A stretch of DNA of 64,000 bases from Lepturacanthus savala (taxonomy: Eukaryota > Chordata > Actinopteri > Scombriformes > Trichiuridae). Each line of letters opens with the position of its first letter. The first letter of the stretch is position 1. The notes below the pieces were generated by a model. It saw nothing but the letters and a program-made list of their open reading frames with translations. It did not search any database and was not told where the DNA came from. The translations under genes were made by a program, and so were the position numbers. Shown piece after piece: positions 1 through 9,800 of this stretch. The stretch lies in contig CM060477.1 of NCBI GenBank assembly GCA_030544235.1, positions 30,655,234 through 30,719,233 on the forward strand, read 5' to 3'.

Positions 1-2362
1 CTTATTTACCTTTAACTTTATGTGAAATGGTATAGTTTTGGATCAGAAATTCACCTGGAAAAGCTATTGTTTTCATGTGGTTTGTGTTTTAAAGTTTTTA
101 TTGCTCCATATGCATTCTCTCGGTCTGAAGAGCACAAAAAGACAAAAAGCTATGTAAGCCTAAATCAGAACAATATTTTTATAGAAAATCTTATTTACCT
201 TTAACTTTATGTGAAATGGTATAGTTTTGGATCAGAAATTCACCTGGAAAAGCTATTGTTTTCATGTGGTTTGTGTTTTAAAGTTTTTATTGCTCCATAT
301 GCATTCTCTCAGTCTGAAGAGCACAAAAAGACAAAAAGCTATGTAAGCCTAAATCAGAACAATATTTTTATAGAAAATCTTATTTACCTTTAACTTTATG
401 TGAAATGGTATAGTTTTGGATCAGAAATTCACCTGGAAAAGCTATTGTTTTCATGTGGTTTGTGTTTTAAAGTTTTTATTGCTCCATATGCATTCTCTCG
501 GTCTGAAGAGCCCAAAAAGAAAAAAAGCTATATAGGCCTAAATCAGTACAATATTTTTATAGAAAAACTTATTTACCTTTTACTTTATGTGAAATGGTAT
601 AGTTTTGGATCAGAAATTCACCTGGAAAAGCTATTGTTTTCATGTGGTTTGTGTTTTAAAGTTTTATTGCTCCATATGCATTCTCTCGGTCGGAAGAGCA
701 CAAAAAGACCAAAAGCTATGTAGGCCTAAATCAGTACAATATTTTTACAGAAAAACTTATTTACCTTTTACTTTATGTGAAATGGTATAGTTTTGGATCA
801 GAAATTCACCTGGAAAAGCTATTGTTTTCATGTGGTTTGTGTTTTAAAGTTTTTATTGCTCCATATGCATTATCTCAGTCGGAAGAGCACAAAAAGACAA
901 AAAGCTATGTAGGCCTAAATCAGTACAATATTTTTACAGAAAATCTTATTTACCTTTTACTATATGTAAAATGGTATAGTTTTGGATCAGAAATTCACCT
1001 GGAAAAGCTATTGTTTTCATGTGGTTTGTGTTTTAAAGTTTTTATTGCTCCATATACATTCTCTCGGTCTGAAGAGCACAAAAAGACAAAATGCTATGTA
1101 GACCTAAATCAGTTCAATATTTTTTATAGAAAATATCATTTACCATTTACTATATGTAAAATGGTATTGTTTTGGATCAGAAATTCACCTGGAAAAGCTA
1201 TTGTTTTCATGTGGTTTATGTTTTAAAGTTTTTATTGCTCCATATGCATTCTCTCGGTCTGAAGAGCACAAAAAGACAAAATGCTATGTAGACCTAAATC
1301 AGTACAATATTTTTATAGAAAATCTTATTTACCTTTTACTTTATGTGAAATGGCATAGTTTTGGATCAGAAATTCACCTGGAAAAGCTATTGTTTTCATG
1401 TGGTTTGTGTTTTAAAGTTTTTATTGCTCCATATGCATTCTCTCGGTCTGAAGAGCACAAAAAGACAAAAAGCTATGTAGGCCTAAATCAGTACAATATT
1501 TTTACAGAAAATCTCATTTACATTTTACTAAATGTAAAATGGTATAGTTTTGGATCAGAAATTCGCCTGGAAAAGCTATTGTTTTCATGTGGTTTTTGTT
1601 TTAAAGTTTTTATTGCTCCATATGCATTCTCTCGGTCGGAAGAGCACAATGAGGTAAAAAGCCATGTACATCTAAATCAGTGAAATATTTTTACAGAAAA
1701 TCTTATTTACCTTTTACTTTGTGTGAAATGGTATAGTTTGGGATTAGAATTTCATCTGGGAAAGCTATTGTTTTCATTTGGTTCATGTTTTAAACTTTTT
1801 ATGGCTCCCGAAGCTTTCTCTCGGTCTGAAGAGCACAATAAGATAAAAAGTGATGTACGTCTAAATCAGTGCAATATTTTTACAGAAAATCTTGTTTACC
1901 TTTTACTTTACGTAAAATGGTATAGCTTTGAACTACAAATTCACCTGGAAAAGCTATTGTTTTCATGTGGTTCATGTTTTAAACTTTTTATGGCTCCAGA
2001 AGCATTCTCTCGGTCTGAAGAGCCTAAAAGATAAAAAGGTATGTAGGCCTAATCAGGCCTACATACCTTTCAAGATTTTCTGTAAAACCATAAGAGTTTT
2101 ACAGCAAATCTTGTTTACCTTTGATTTTATGTACAATGGTATAGTTTTACATTAAGAATTCACCTGGGAAAGCTATTGTTTTCATGTGGTTCATGTTTTA
2201 AAGTTTTTATGGCTCCAGAATCTTTCTCTCATTCTGAAGAGCACAATAAGATAGAAAGCTATGTCGGCCTAATCAGTGCAATATTTTTTTACAGAAAATC
2301 TTATTTACCTTTTATTTTATGTGCAATGGTATAGTTTTGGATTAGAAATTCACCTGGGAAAG
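1..2362 (+). repeat. Left satellite array (~189-bp monomer)
   Basis: About 12-13 head-to-tail monomers of 188-189 bp, AT-rich, each carrying a recognisable GAAATTCACCTGG block. Monomers nearer 2,362 are more divergent from the consensus, the usual pattern at an array edge. One strand is nearly stop-free because 189 is divisible by three. A TAA versus TTA difference decides whether neighbouring monomers read through. The array ends abruptly after a CACCTGGGAAAG sequence, where module J starts. It mirrors 50,678-53,030. Confidence 0.97.
2035..2113. repeat. Two adjacent hairpins inside the satellite
   Basis: Stem 1 is 16 bp (2,035-2,050 with 2,055-2,070) around a 4-nt loop. Stem 2 is 18 bp with one mismatch (2,071-2,088 with 2,096-2,113) around a 7-nt loop. 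Both are made of satellite sequence, so a fragment of a monomer appears to have been inverted here. Confidence 0.9.
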
Positions 2363-2741
2363 TCCGATATCATTTTCCAGACATCCAGAATCCTGACATC
2401 TATAGTAACAAAGTGAAATTCTTTTGGCATAAAGGTCACCACTGGGGTTATTACAGGAACAGCACAAAGGTGACAGAAGGCCACATGAATTTAAATAATT
2501 TCATCAAGAAGCCATGGGAAGGCCTTGTTCAATCTCAAATATAAGGCTTTACATACACCAGTGGGTACAAGGAAGAACAACTGTGTCAACAACAGTGGTC
2601 AAACGCACTCTAGTGCCTGAAATGCCTATACTAACATTAAATTAAAAGTTAAAATGTATTGTGAGTATGTAATGATGTTGTTGTTGAAATCAATGTCTGT
2701 AATGATGAGAAGTAAAGTTAAAGAAAAACTAGACAATTCAC
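2363..2741 (+). repeat. Junction module J, left copy
   Basis: A ~380-bp non-satellite sequence directly abutting the satellite. It occurs three times: here, split at 21,827-22,026 plus 26,602-26,779 in the centre, and at 50,291-50,677. The J/satellite boundary is at the same base in all three copies, so J and satellite moved or were duplicated as one unit. No coding potential or known element was recognised. Confidence 0.85.
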
Positions 2742-3239
2742 GCGGAAATTGTGAGTTGGGTCTGGGCTGTTGGGAGTCCTTGCTGGAGTTTTATAATGGT
2801 CGTGATACCATGGATGGGATGCTGGGGTCCTTTTTATTAATACTACAAAGTTTGATGGTTGTGGGGACTTTAAATCCAAAGTTATTGATGAAAAACTATT
2901 GACCAATCAGCTTTCATGTCTTTTAGAGAAATCAGCTCAGTCACGAAGCTGTGGTCTTTCCATGGTGATGATGACATCACTGACACAGACCAACTGCTTC
3001 TAACTCAAAAATTCTGAATTCTATCATCTAAGATATTTTCCAACATCATCATTGAGGAGGGTATTCTTATGAGATGCCATGTCTTTGATATGTAGCTATA
3101 TACCTCCTTAATACATTATTTTATTTAAATTAATTTATTCATGTATTTATGTCACTTGCATAAAATATCTATATCTAATGTATTAATATCCATGTATAAC
3201 ATACTTAACCTAAAACCTTCACAGTACATCTATGTATGT
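2742..3239. other. Unassigned arm sequence
   Basis: AT-rich sequence present in both arms (mirror about 49,796-50,290). No convincing ORF, repeat unit or known element is seen. Confidence 0.5.
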
Positions 3240-3925
3240 TATTAAAATCCTCAGACATTAGATTCTAGATTCAAAGTTCACTTTATTGTCATTTCACTCC
3301 ACATTTACATTCAGTCTGAAATTAAATTGCTTCTCATCATTGACATTACATAAAAAATGGTGATTAAATGATTACTAAAAAATTCTATCTATAAAAAAAT
3401 ATATTTTCAATCACATATTTAAAAACAGTATTTCACAGCATTAATAACCAAATAATTTCAGAGGTTCAGTAAAAGGTGCTTCAATGTCTCCAATCCAGTG
3501 CTGTTTAAAGTAATTCAGACATGTCCTTAAATCAGTTCAAACCTTGTCCTTGGTTGTTGTCCAGCTGGGGGGGTGGTGTGTGTTTGGGGGGTTCAGGGTA
3601 TCAGTGAGTGTGTGTGGGGGGGGATTCAGTCCACTTGAAGCCCTACAGCTTGTAAAACCTGTTGATCATAGTGAAGGGTGGAGTGGGTCTTTGATGGTGG
3701 AGGTAGCTGTGTGAATGCATTGCTGCTGGTAGAGCGCCATCAGGATGAGACAGGAGCAGCAACGGTTCTGTAGGCAGTCTTCATCAGTCCTAATTGGCTG
3801 TTTTTGTTGTCCATGGAAACTACAGCTCCTGAACCAGGAAGTGATGTTGTAGGTCAGGATGCTGTCAGTGGAGCCGCTGTAGAAGGTGGTAAAGTGAGCA
3901 GACCAGTTACTATCAATGACCATTA
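3240..3925 (-). pseudogene. 3' end of a decayed non-LTR retrotransposon (RT C-terminal part)
   Basis: On the minus strand an 85-codon open segment (3,666-3,923) resembles the region C-terminal to reverse transcriptase in fish LINEs of the Rex1/CR1 sort: an FYSGSTDSILT-like start, an MALYQQQC block and an IKDPLHPS block. It is followed by about 420 bp of 3' untranslated sequence ending near a CAATAAAGTG motif and a short TCTAGAATCT-type tail at 3,240-3,290. The upstream RT, YADD and endonuclease parts are absent, so this is a 5'-truncated copy. Clade assignment is tentative. Confidence 0.6.
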
Positions 3926-4390
3926 AAATTCTTTAGTGATATTACAGTGTAGATGCATTAACTGGAAAAACACAACAACCAAGCAGATTATAAAATGACT
4001 AATAAGTCTTGCTTGTTCTCTACTCCTACTCCATGTTTCTCCACAGTAAGTCAACATGGTCATTGTTAGAATGATGCATATAAGTTATCCCATATTTACT
4101 TATTTCCATTCTTTTATTCTTTGTTCTGCATAACATGACAGTATAAGTTTGTGTGTGTATCTTCCAGGTGGACAATGGAGATGTTGCAGCTGTTGACTTG
4201 ACCAAGATCTGAACTTCCTTCCAACTGTTCAATGATTTTACCAGGTTCCTGTCGTAATGACAAGAATACCTACCTAACTTAGGAATTTAGCTGACCTGTT
4301 TACATTCTAGAGAAAGGAAAACAAAACCTTGTATTAGTTAGACATTTACGCACAGTGACGACTTTCAAAGTCTCAAGGGGACAACCAAAA
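3926..4390. other. Unassigned arm sequence
   Basis: Between the LINE relic and the helicase relic; mirrored at about 48,646-49,110. Short ORFs on either strand show no recognisable domain. Confidence 0.4.
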
Positions 4391-5362
4391 CTATATAAAA
4401 TGCATCAATATGTAGCTGCAGTATTTGGCAAATGCAGACAGACATGTGGCACAGGACAAACAAATTGGTGGGGTGGTGGAGAGAGGGATACAGAGAGCGT
4501 ACCCGTGCTCTGTTTCTATCTGCACCACAAGAGGAGTTGCAAAAGGAAAAAGACCAGTACTGCCAAACGCCAACTTGATTGGGACCTGTCGCCGAACCGC
4601 TACCCTCTTGCTCATGGGTTCCTTGACTCGTGCGATGTAAACCAGCATGTCCGGCGGCCCGAGAACCTTTTTCCGAAACTTTTGATCAGCCTCTGGATTG
4701 TTCAATTCCAGTCCGATCAGTTTCACAGTTTCGGGTAGGTCCACATACATGCACAGGTGATTGTGCCGAAAGCGCCGCTGACGAGGCCATCCTCGATGTC
4801 GACGTTCCTCGTCACCATGACACGCGCGCCGACTTTGATGTTGTCTGGCAGATCCCTCCTGTTGCCCTTGAAGCCCCAGGGGATCCTTTTCCGATAATCC
4901 TCCGCAGGAATGTTGACGACAGTCAACCCAAGGGCTGCAACGGTGGTTGCATCGTGGGCGTCCACCTCCTTGTTTGTCGCAAAGATGTGAAGGGCATCCA
5001 CCGGACAATGTTGGGCGTCGACGACACACTGCTCGAGCGGAGCTTTGTCGTCGACGGAAAGTGGTTCGTTCTTCTGCTTTGTGCACAGTCTGTTCAACAG
5101 CTCAGCAAAAGACCGGTCGTCCTTTTGCCACATGATTTCCGTCAAGGTGACCATCTGGAAAGAACTCCAGAGGTCAAGGAAATCATCCTCACGCACACAG
5201 AGCGGCTTGGCCCTGCCAAGGGGCGGCAGCTAGTAAAAGTCCCCAACCGTCAAGACTGACATGCCTCCAAAGGGCCTCTTGTTGCCTTTGATTTGTTGCA
5301 ACTGCCAGTGCACAGGCAAAGAGGTCCTTGGAAATCATAGAGATCTCGTCAATGATCAAGAT
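4391..5362 (-). pseudogene. PIF1-like helicase fragment (Helitron-type), left copy
   Basis: Minus-strand translation shows SF1B helicase blocks. Near 5,355 is a Walker B motif with DEISM. Near 5,230 is a GDFY...LPPLGRAKPL motif, with the expected Gln of the motif III region replaced by a TAG stop. At about 4,800 is a GARVMVTRNVDIEDGLV-type motif IV/V-proximal block. A frameshift near 4,755 moves the reading into another frame that carries on with an IARVKEP...RRQVPIKLAF segment. The sequence then loses similarity before the final ACTxHKxQG-type motif. Motif I (GxxGTGK) and everything upstream are missing; the fragment is joined directly to the Lys/Arg repeat segment. PIF1 helicases of this kind are the C-terminal part of Helitron RepHel proteins. 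Non-functional. Confidence 0.85.
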
Positions 5363-5890
5363 TTAACTTCGTCCAACGCGCTGCCGGAAAGCAAGGTCTG
5401 TGCTTTACCGTGTCTGGATGTAAGACTTCTGATGCTGCTGGAAAGCAGGGTTGTTTCTGTACTGGTTGCGGATGTAAGATTTCATTGCAGATTTCTGCCG
5501 TTGCCGGGAAGCAAGGTCAGTCTTGTACCGCATTTGAATGTGTGATTTCTGCCGCTCCCTGAAAGCAAGATTGGTGCTGTACTGCTTCCGAACGCAAGAC
5601 TTCATTGAAGATTTATGACGCGCTTGGAATACAGGGTCAGTGTTCTACCGCTTCATTAAGTAAGTCCTCTTTTTGTGCCGATGCTGAATATAGCTTGCCC
5701 TCATTGCCTGTAACTTCTTCTCCTGAAATTCTGATCTACTGGCATATTGCAGTTTTTCAGACTGACGTCTGCCAGTGGTTCTCTTTTCACCAGAAGGCAG
5801 ACGTTTGCTGATCGCACTTGCTCGACGTGCAGTTTTCCTGCATCTGCTCGAGCCAACTCTTGAAACGTACTGCTTCGTTTTCTCACACAA
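5363..5890 (-). pseudogene. Lys/Arg/Tyr-rich tandem-repeat segment, left copy
   Basis: Two minus-strand open segments (5,645-5,890 and 5,405-5,605) encode about five degenerate ~20-22-residue repeats of the form Y-x-x-N-P/L-A-F-x-x-x-Q-K-S, strongly basic. Similar basic repeats occur in Helitron-associated fish and invertebrate proteins between an N-terminal protease or OTU-like part and the Rep/helicase part. The frame differs from that of the protease ORF just upstream, which it overlaps at 5,701-5,890, so a frameshift separates them. Downstream it runs straight into helicase motif II, showing an internal deletion of the Rep domain and helicase motif I. Confidence 0.65.
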
Positions 5891-6747
5891 CTACACCAAC
5901 GTTGATGTAGTTGGTTGGACGCTGGTTCTGGCACAGCATCTGGAGTGAGAACCGTGTCAGCTTCACATTCTGAGGTGTTTCCTTCAAGAAAAACTGTACG
6001 TTGGAAGACCTCCTGACCGCAGCTTTGGTCCAGTGCAGCATCTGGAATGATAATCAAATCGTCTCCCAGTTCAAGGGTGTCACCATCTAGAAGAAACGCA
6101 CTTGGTTCGGTTTCAGCTTCTGACAAGACTGCAACATTATCCGTAGTCACATCACTGTAGTCCCTGGAGAAGGAAACAGGCATAAGCTCATAGCTGGCAT
6201 AAGATCCACGATCCTGCAAAAGCTTATGCACGTGGTCGACCAGATCACTGAAGTCAAGGAAGGTCAGCATTATTGCAGTGCCGCTATGGTATGGAAAACC
6301 GGTGGCTGACCTCGAGTGAGAATCAAAGAAACCATAGCGGCCTGTGTCGTCACGAAAAACTGCTAAGCATTCAGGTGCGACCAGAAGAACTGCATGGCGG
6401 ACATCAAGAGCCAAGCACTGAAGTTGAGAGGCAAAGGGCAGCGATACTTGACTTTGCAGACTGTTTTCTGCAACCTTGAGTGGTCCAACCATGAGATCCA
6501 TTGAGTTCATGGTAACATGATAGGAATGATCATCAGTAAAGACACATTTTGGCATCTGCTCAAGGGTCAAGTAATTATGTGTAAAAGTACCATCTGCAAT
6601 AAGCTGCCATTTCACACCTACATAGTGCGTCTCCCTGAGAAAGCACTCTATCCAGAGAAACCCTATTGAATTGCAACCCCTCGTTGTGATATGCAAGAAA
6701 AGTAAGAGCCATGCTGGTGCACTGTTCACCCGCAAGACATCAGAATG
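5701..6747 (-). CDS. Papain-like (herpes tegument/C76-like) cysteine protease exon, left copy
   Basis: An open minus-strand exon of about 349 codons beginning after a TTTCAG acceptor at 6,748. An RGCNSIGF block near its start is a plausible catalytic Cys site. About 120 residues later is a YGFFDSHSR block, the Asp-Ser-His signature of the herpesvirus tegument deubiquitinase-like (peptidase C76) family that occurs in many fish TE-linked proteins. A GTAIMLTF strand and an FSDLVDHVHKLL helix follow. The last ~100 residues are acidic and then shift out of frame into the basic-repeat segment. It is upstream of, and on the same strand as, the repeat and helicase segments, so one multi-domain protein is likely. 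The exon itself has no stop in either arm. Whether it is expressed is unknown. Confidence 0.65.
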   Translation of the reverse strand, partial: HSDVLRVNSAPAWLLLFLHITTRGCNSIGFLWIECFLRETHYVGVKWQLIADGTFTHNYLTLEQMPKCVFTDDHSYHVTMNSMDLMVGPLKVAENSLQSQVSLPFASQLQCLALDVRHAVLLVAPECLAVFRDDTGRYGFFDSHSRSATGFPYHSGTAIMLTFLDFSDLVDHVHKLLQDRGSYASYELMPVSFSRDYSDVTTDNVAVLSEAETEPSAFLLDGDTLELGDDLIIIPDAALDQSCGQEVFQRTVFLEGNTSECEADTVLTPDAVPEPASNQLHQRWCSCVRKRSSTFQELARADAGKLHVEQVRSANVCLLVKREPLADVSLKNCNMPVDQNFRRRSYRQ

Positions 6748-6933
6748 CTGAAATGAAGAAATGCATTGTGTTACATCTCTACCATGGAAATAAACACTGT
6801 TGCAGACATTGTAAAGCAGTACAATTCTCTATCCATGTTATCACCATAAAAAAATATGAAATATGAAAACAAAAAGAGACCATTTTTAAAAAATGTTATC
6901 AATATCTATAAAATTAGGAATATGTAAACGTAC

Positions 6934-7018
6934 CTCTGCCATCAGCTCCAGGACCTCAGGCCACACCGGGTTCAGAGGGATGGAGGGCACGGTCTTCTAC
7001 TTCCTCAGTATTCTGTGT
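6934..7018 (-). CDS. Small upstream exon of the protease gene, left copy
   Basis: An 85-bp minus-strand block bounded by a TTTACAG acceptor and an AG|GTACG donor. In the frame that joins the protease exon it reads PSIPLNPVWPEVLELMAE, an uninterrupted end that continues as HSDVLRV in the next exon. Splicing is inferred from the consensus sites only. Confidence 0.55.
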
Positions 7019-7283
7019 CTGTAAAGAAAAAAGGCATAGTTTGGATTAAGAAGTGCATAGGAGACAAAACACAAAAGAAAAACTGTTGGCATTGTAAATA
7101 TAAATAGGAAACAAAAACAAAGGGTTAAAAATAATAAAAAGATAATGACCAACAAAAGATGCAATTAAATCACAACATTATGTGCAGATAAAAAGCAGAT
7201 AGCCATGAGCAGCAGTAGGTTATGGTAGAAAATACATTAGTTATTTCAGTAAACTTTCAAAGAAACAGTATCAGCCTAGGTTA

Positions 7284-7421
7284 CCTTCTTGGTGGGACCC
7301 ACCTGGGTCCACCGAGGAGGGAAGGAAGAACCAGAGACTGGAGCCTTGGCCTTCACAGACACTTCCCGTGAAACCTGTGAGGTTGGAGGTGTGAGCGGAG
7401 TCAAGCAGGCCCTTGGCGGAG
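7284..7421 (-). CDS. Proline-rich exon of the protease gene, left copy
   Basis: A 138-bp (46-codon) minus-strand block with a CCACAG acceptor and an AAGAAG|GTAACC donor. The translation is Pro/Ser/Thr-rich with a VSREVSVKAKAPV core and ends in GPTKK. A related block lies at 7,554-7,651, suggesting exon duplication. Low-complexity linker; no catalytic residues expected. Confidence 0.5.
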
Positions 7422-7553
7422 TCTGTGGAAACAATGACAGAGTTTACAATAAAATAGTGCATAAGAGACACCAGACAAACAGAAAGTTAAAATCCACAAT
7501 ACAGCAGTTATTCTGTAAAATGTTCACACAACCAATAATGGTAGGTAACACAC

Positions 7554-7651
7554 CTTCTTGGCCTGAGCCACACTAGTCCCTCCAAGAGGACTGGAAGGAC
7601 GAGGTACAGGGGTCTCGACCTCCACAGACACTCCTGGTGAGACCGGTGTGG
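7554..7651 (-). CDS. Second proline-rich exon, left arm only
   Basis: A 98-bp minus-strand block with acceptor CTGCAG after a C-rich tract and donor AAGAAG|GTGTGT. Its core VSPGVSVEVETPV and its AQAKK end parallel the exon at 7,284-7,421. The segment carrying it (7,480-8,835) is absent from the right arm. Confidence 0.45.
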
Positions 7652-8284
7652 CTGCAGGCGGGGGGAGGAGGCGTCCGGGTTTTTTTATATTAGACAAATG
7701 AATGAGATAAGATACACCAGACGAATTGAATATGATGTAAATAAAGGGTAGAAAGTTACGTGTTGTTGAGTCTGTCAACAGAGACAATAAAATGAGACAA
7801 AAGGTTAAAAACAACAACATTACCAAAAATAAAGAAATAAAGAAAGTGATAAACATTCTGACGTGCATTAACACATAGCAGCAGTGAGGTAAACTTCACA
7901 ATACAGTGGTTATTATGTTAAATATAATATCTTCTTGGACCGAGTCCAGGACACACACTTGGAGAAGAAGATTTGTTCAGTAAACAGGACAAGATTTCAA
8001 AATGTTTGTAGAAATCTCTCACCGTGTCCAGGAATCGTCATCTGTGTCTCCACCTTTATTGGTTGGGTAACATGTACTCAACTTCAAACATGTTCTGAAA
8101 TCAATCATGGAATTATCTAGTCATAATACATCAAAGTAACTTACATTGCTGCAGGCAGCCCGGGCGGTGGTCACCAGCCTCTAGAAGTCCGTAGCTGAAT
8201 CTGAAAGAGAAACTCTACGGTCCAGGTTATTACCGGAGGCCAAAACAACGACTGCCTCGGGAGTGCGAGGCAGAGATAAATTTC

Positions 8285-8450
8285 ATACCTCGACCTCTAT
8301 GGCGCTGGCCTTGGCTCCAGGGATGGAGAGGAGACCAAAGGAGATCCACCCCGGCATGGCCACGATTCCCTCCTTGAAATACACAAAAAAGAGCTCTGCC
8401 GTCTGCGAGAATGCCACCTATCTTGTCTTGGTTATGTCTTCTACTGTCTT
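8285..8450 (-). CDS. Possible 5' exon of the protease gene (left arm only)
   Basis: Minus-strand translation reads through AELFFVYFKEGIVAMPG and ISFGLLSIPGAKASAIEVE, followed by a GTATG donor at about 8,284. A candidate next exon starts at about 8,201 after TTTCAG. Same strand and same direction as the other exons. Function unknown. Confidence 0.35.
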
Positions 8451-8835
8451 ATTCATGTTTACTATTAATTGATCTGAGACTGATCAAAGGCACAGCAATC
8501 CATGATAAGACCACCTGATTTGTCTTGTTTACTTCTGCTACTGATTGATCTGAGACACACCTAAAACATTGTAACATTCTGTGGTGTGTAAATAACTCTG
8601 TGACCTTGATTTCAACTCTATTTGCCTCACGGGTCATTTTGACCCGAAGACCACCTTTGTAAATTTTTTTGTACAGCTTACATGGAAATGTGAATAAAAA
8701 CATTTCTTTTTTTATACTGTTGGGGCCAATCTAGGAAAAGTCATGAAATTTAAAGTTAAAAAAAATAGCATTTAGGGGATTTCTTTTTGGTTTTTAACAC
8801 AGTGGCAACAGGAGGGTTAATGATGTTTTACGACA

Positions 8836-9674
8836 GGAGCACTTCTATGGGGAGAAAGGCACTGGATATTTAGCATGGCGCCTTAAGACCATGTCCAGGT
8901 ATACAGCAAAAAGACCAGCCAAGACAGCTGCATTGGTTGAAGCACAAGGACCAAAGCGCCGAAGATTGGCCACTTTACCTGAGCAGCTTGATGAAGATGC
9001 ATGCAGGGAAGCCATCATTTCTGAATCACCCCCATGATAAAGCAAATGTGTTTCAGAAAATGAACATGACCTTTCAGCCAAAACCTAGTGCATGACCCAC
9101 AGAGAACGGCAGATGTTTCTAAAACATTTCCATGGTACTTTGATGTTTGATGTCAAAGGGCTGGTGAGTTATTTATTTAGAGTTTACTATTTTGTTTCTT
9201 GAATTTAAGTACAATATGCTGATTATTTTCAAATGTTTGTGCATTTATGATTCTATGATCAACAGCTGAATCAAGACTTCGTTCTACTGTTTGGAACTGA
9301 AACAGCCTCCAAGATGCTTGAGAAGTGGGACACAACTTTCAGGTCCAAGATTATCAGTGAGGCTAAACACCTTACTCAGTCAATTGACCTGTGCCGATTT
9401 CTAAAAGCTGCTGAGAAACAGGCAAACAACGATGATGACAGTAAGCTAATGAACATGTTTGATTTTTATTCTTTACTGCAAGTGCTGGTTAATGGGGTAT
9501 TCCTGCATGATACTAATGGGCTTTTTTCTCCATCTTATTTTCCTACTGATAGGGTGGGACAGTGACATGGCTTCTCTGCTGCTCCTTCTCCATCTCCTGC
9601 CACCCACAGCTGGATGGAAGAGGACTAAGATAAGTCCCAGTGATGCAGTGGAAAAAATGTTGCACTTTCACAAG
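8836..9674 (+). pseudogene. SAMD3-like fish family relic, left copy
   Basis: Three plus-strand exon-like blocks resemble the expanded fish family usually named 'sterile alpha motif domain-containing protein 3-like'. Block one (8,840-9,170) has YGEKGTGYLAWRLKTM and GPKRRR. Block two (9,266-9,440, acceptor AACAG, donor GTAAGC) has FVLLFGTETASKMLEKW. Block three (9,553-9,674, donor GTATGC) has WDSDMASLLLLLHLLPPTA. Block one contains frameshifts and stops after the ACREAI segment. No N-terminal SAM domain is present. Non-functional. Confidence 0.65.
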
Positions 9675-9774
9675 GTATGCATGTCTTCTATTATCTAAAC
9701 AGCAAGTATTTTATATGTATTAACTCAATTTGAAATACACTTAAATGAAAGTCTTCTCTCTCTTGTCCTCTATT

Positions 9775-9800
9775 ACACACACACACACACACACACACAC
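9775..9800. repeat. (AC)n microsatellite
   Basis: About 13 AC units; the right-arm equivalent at 44,646-44,668 is shorter. Confidence 0.95.

Larger units (their letters stand above)
7480..8835. other. Left-arm-only segment (deleted from right arm)
   Basis: In the right arm the flanks meet directly at 45,607/45,608. The left segment holds in-frame exon-like blocks with splice sites (7,554-7,651 and about 8,285-8,450, whose minus-strand translation includes VYFKEGIVAMPGWISFG). The parsimonious reading is a 1,356-bp deletion in the right arm that removed the 5' end of the protease gene. Near its end, 8,620-8,820 has a GTCATTTTGACCCG motif and a GGAGGGTTAA end, like common fish TTAA-target transposon termini. 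Confidence 0.85.

Noticed and set aside
5701..6735. Herpesvirus insertion
   Set aside because: The protease-like exon has splice sites and TE-type neighbours; the tegument-like fold is shared by many fish TE-linked proteins, and no other viral gene is present.
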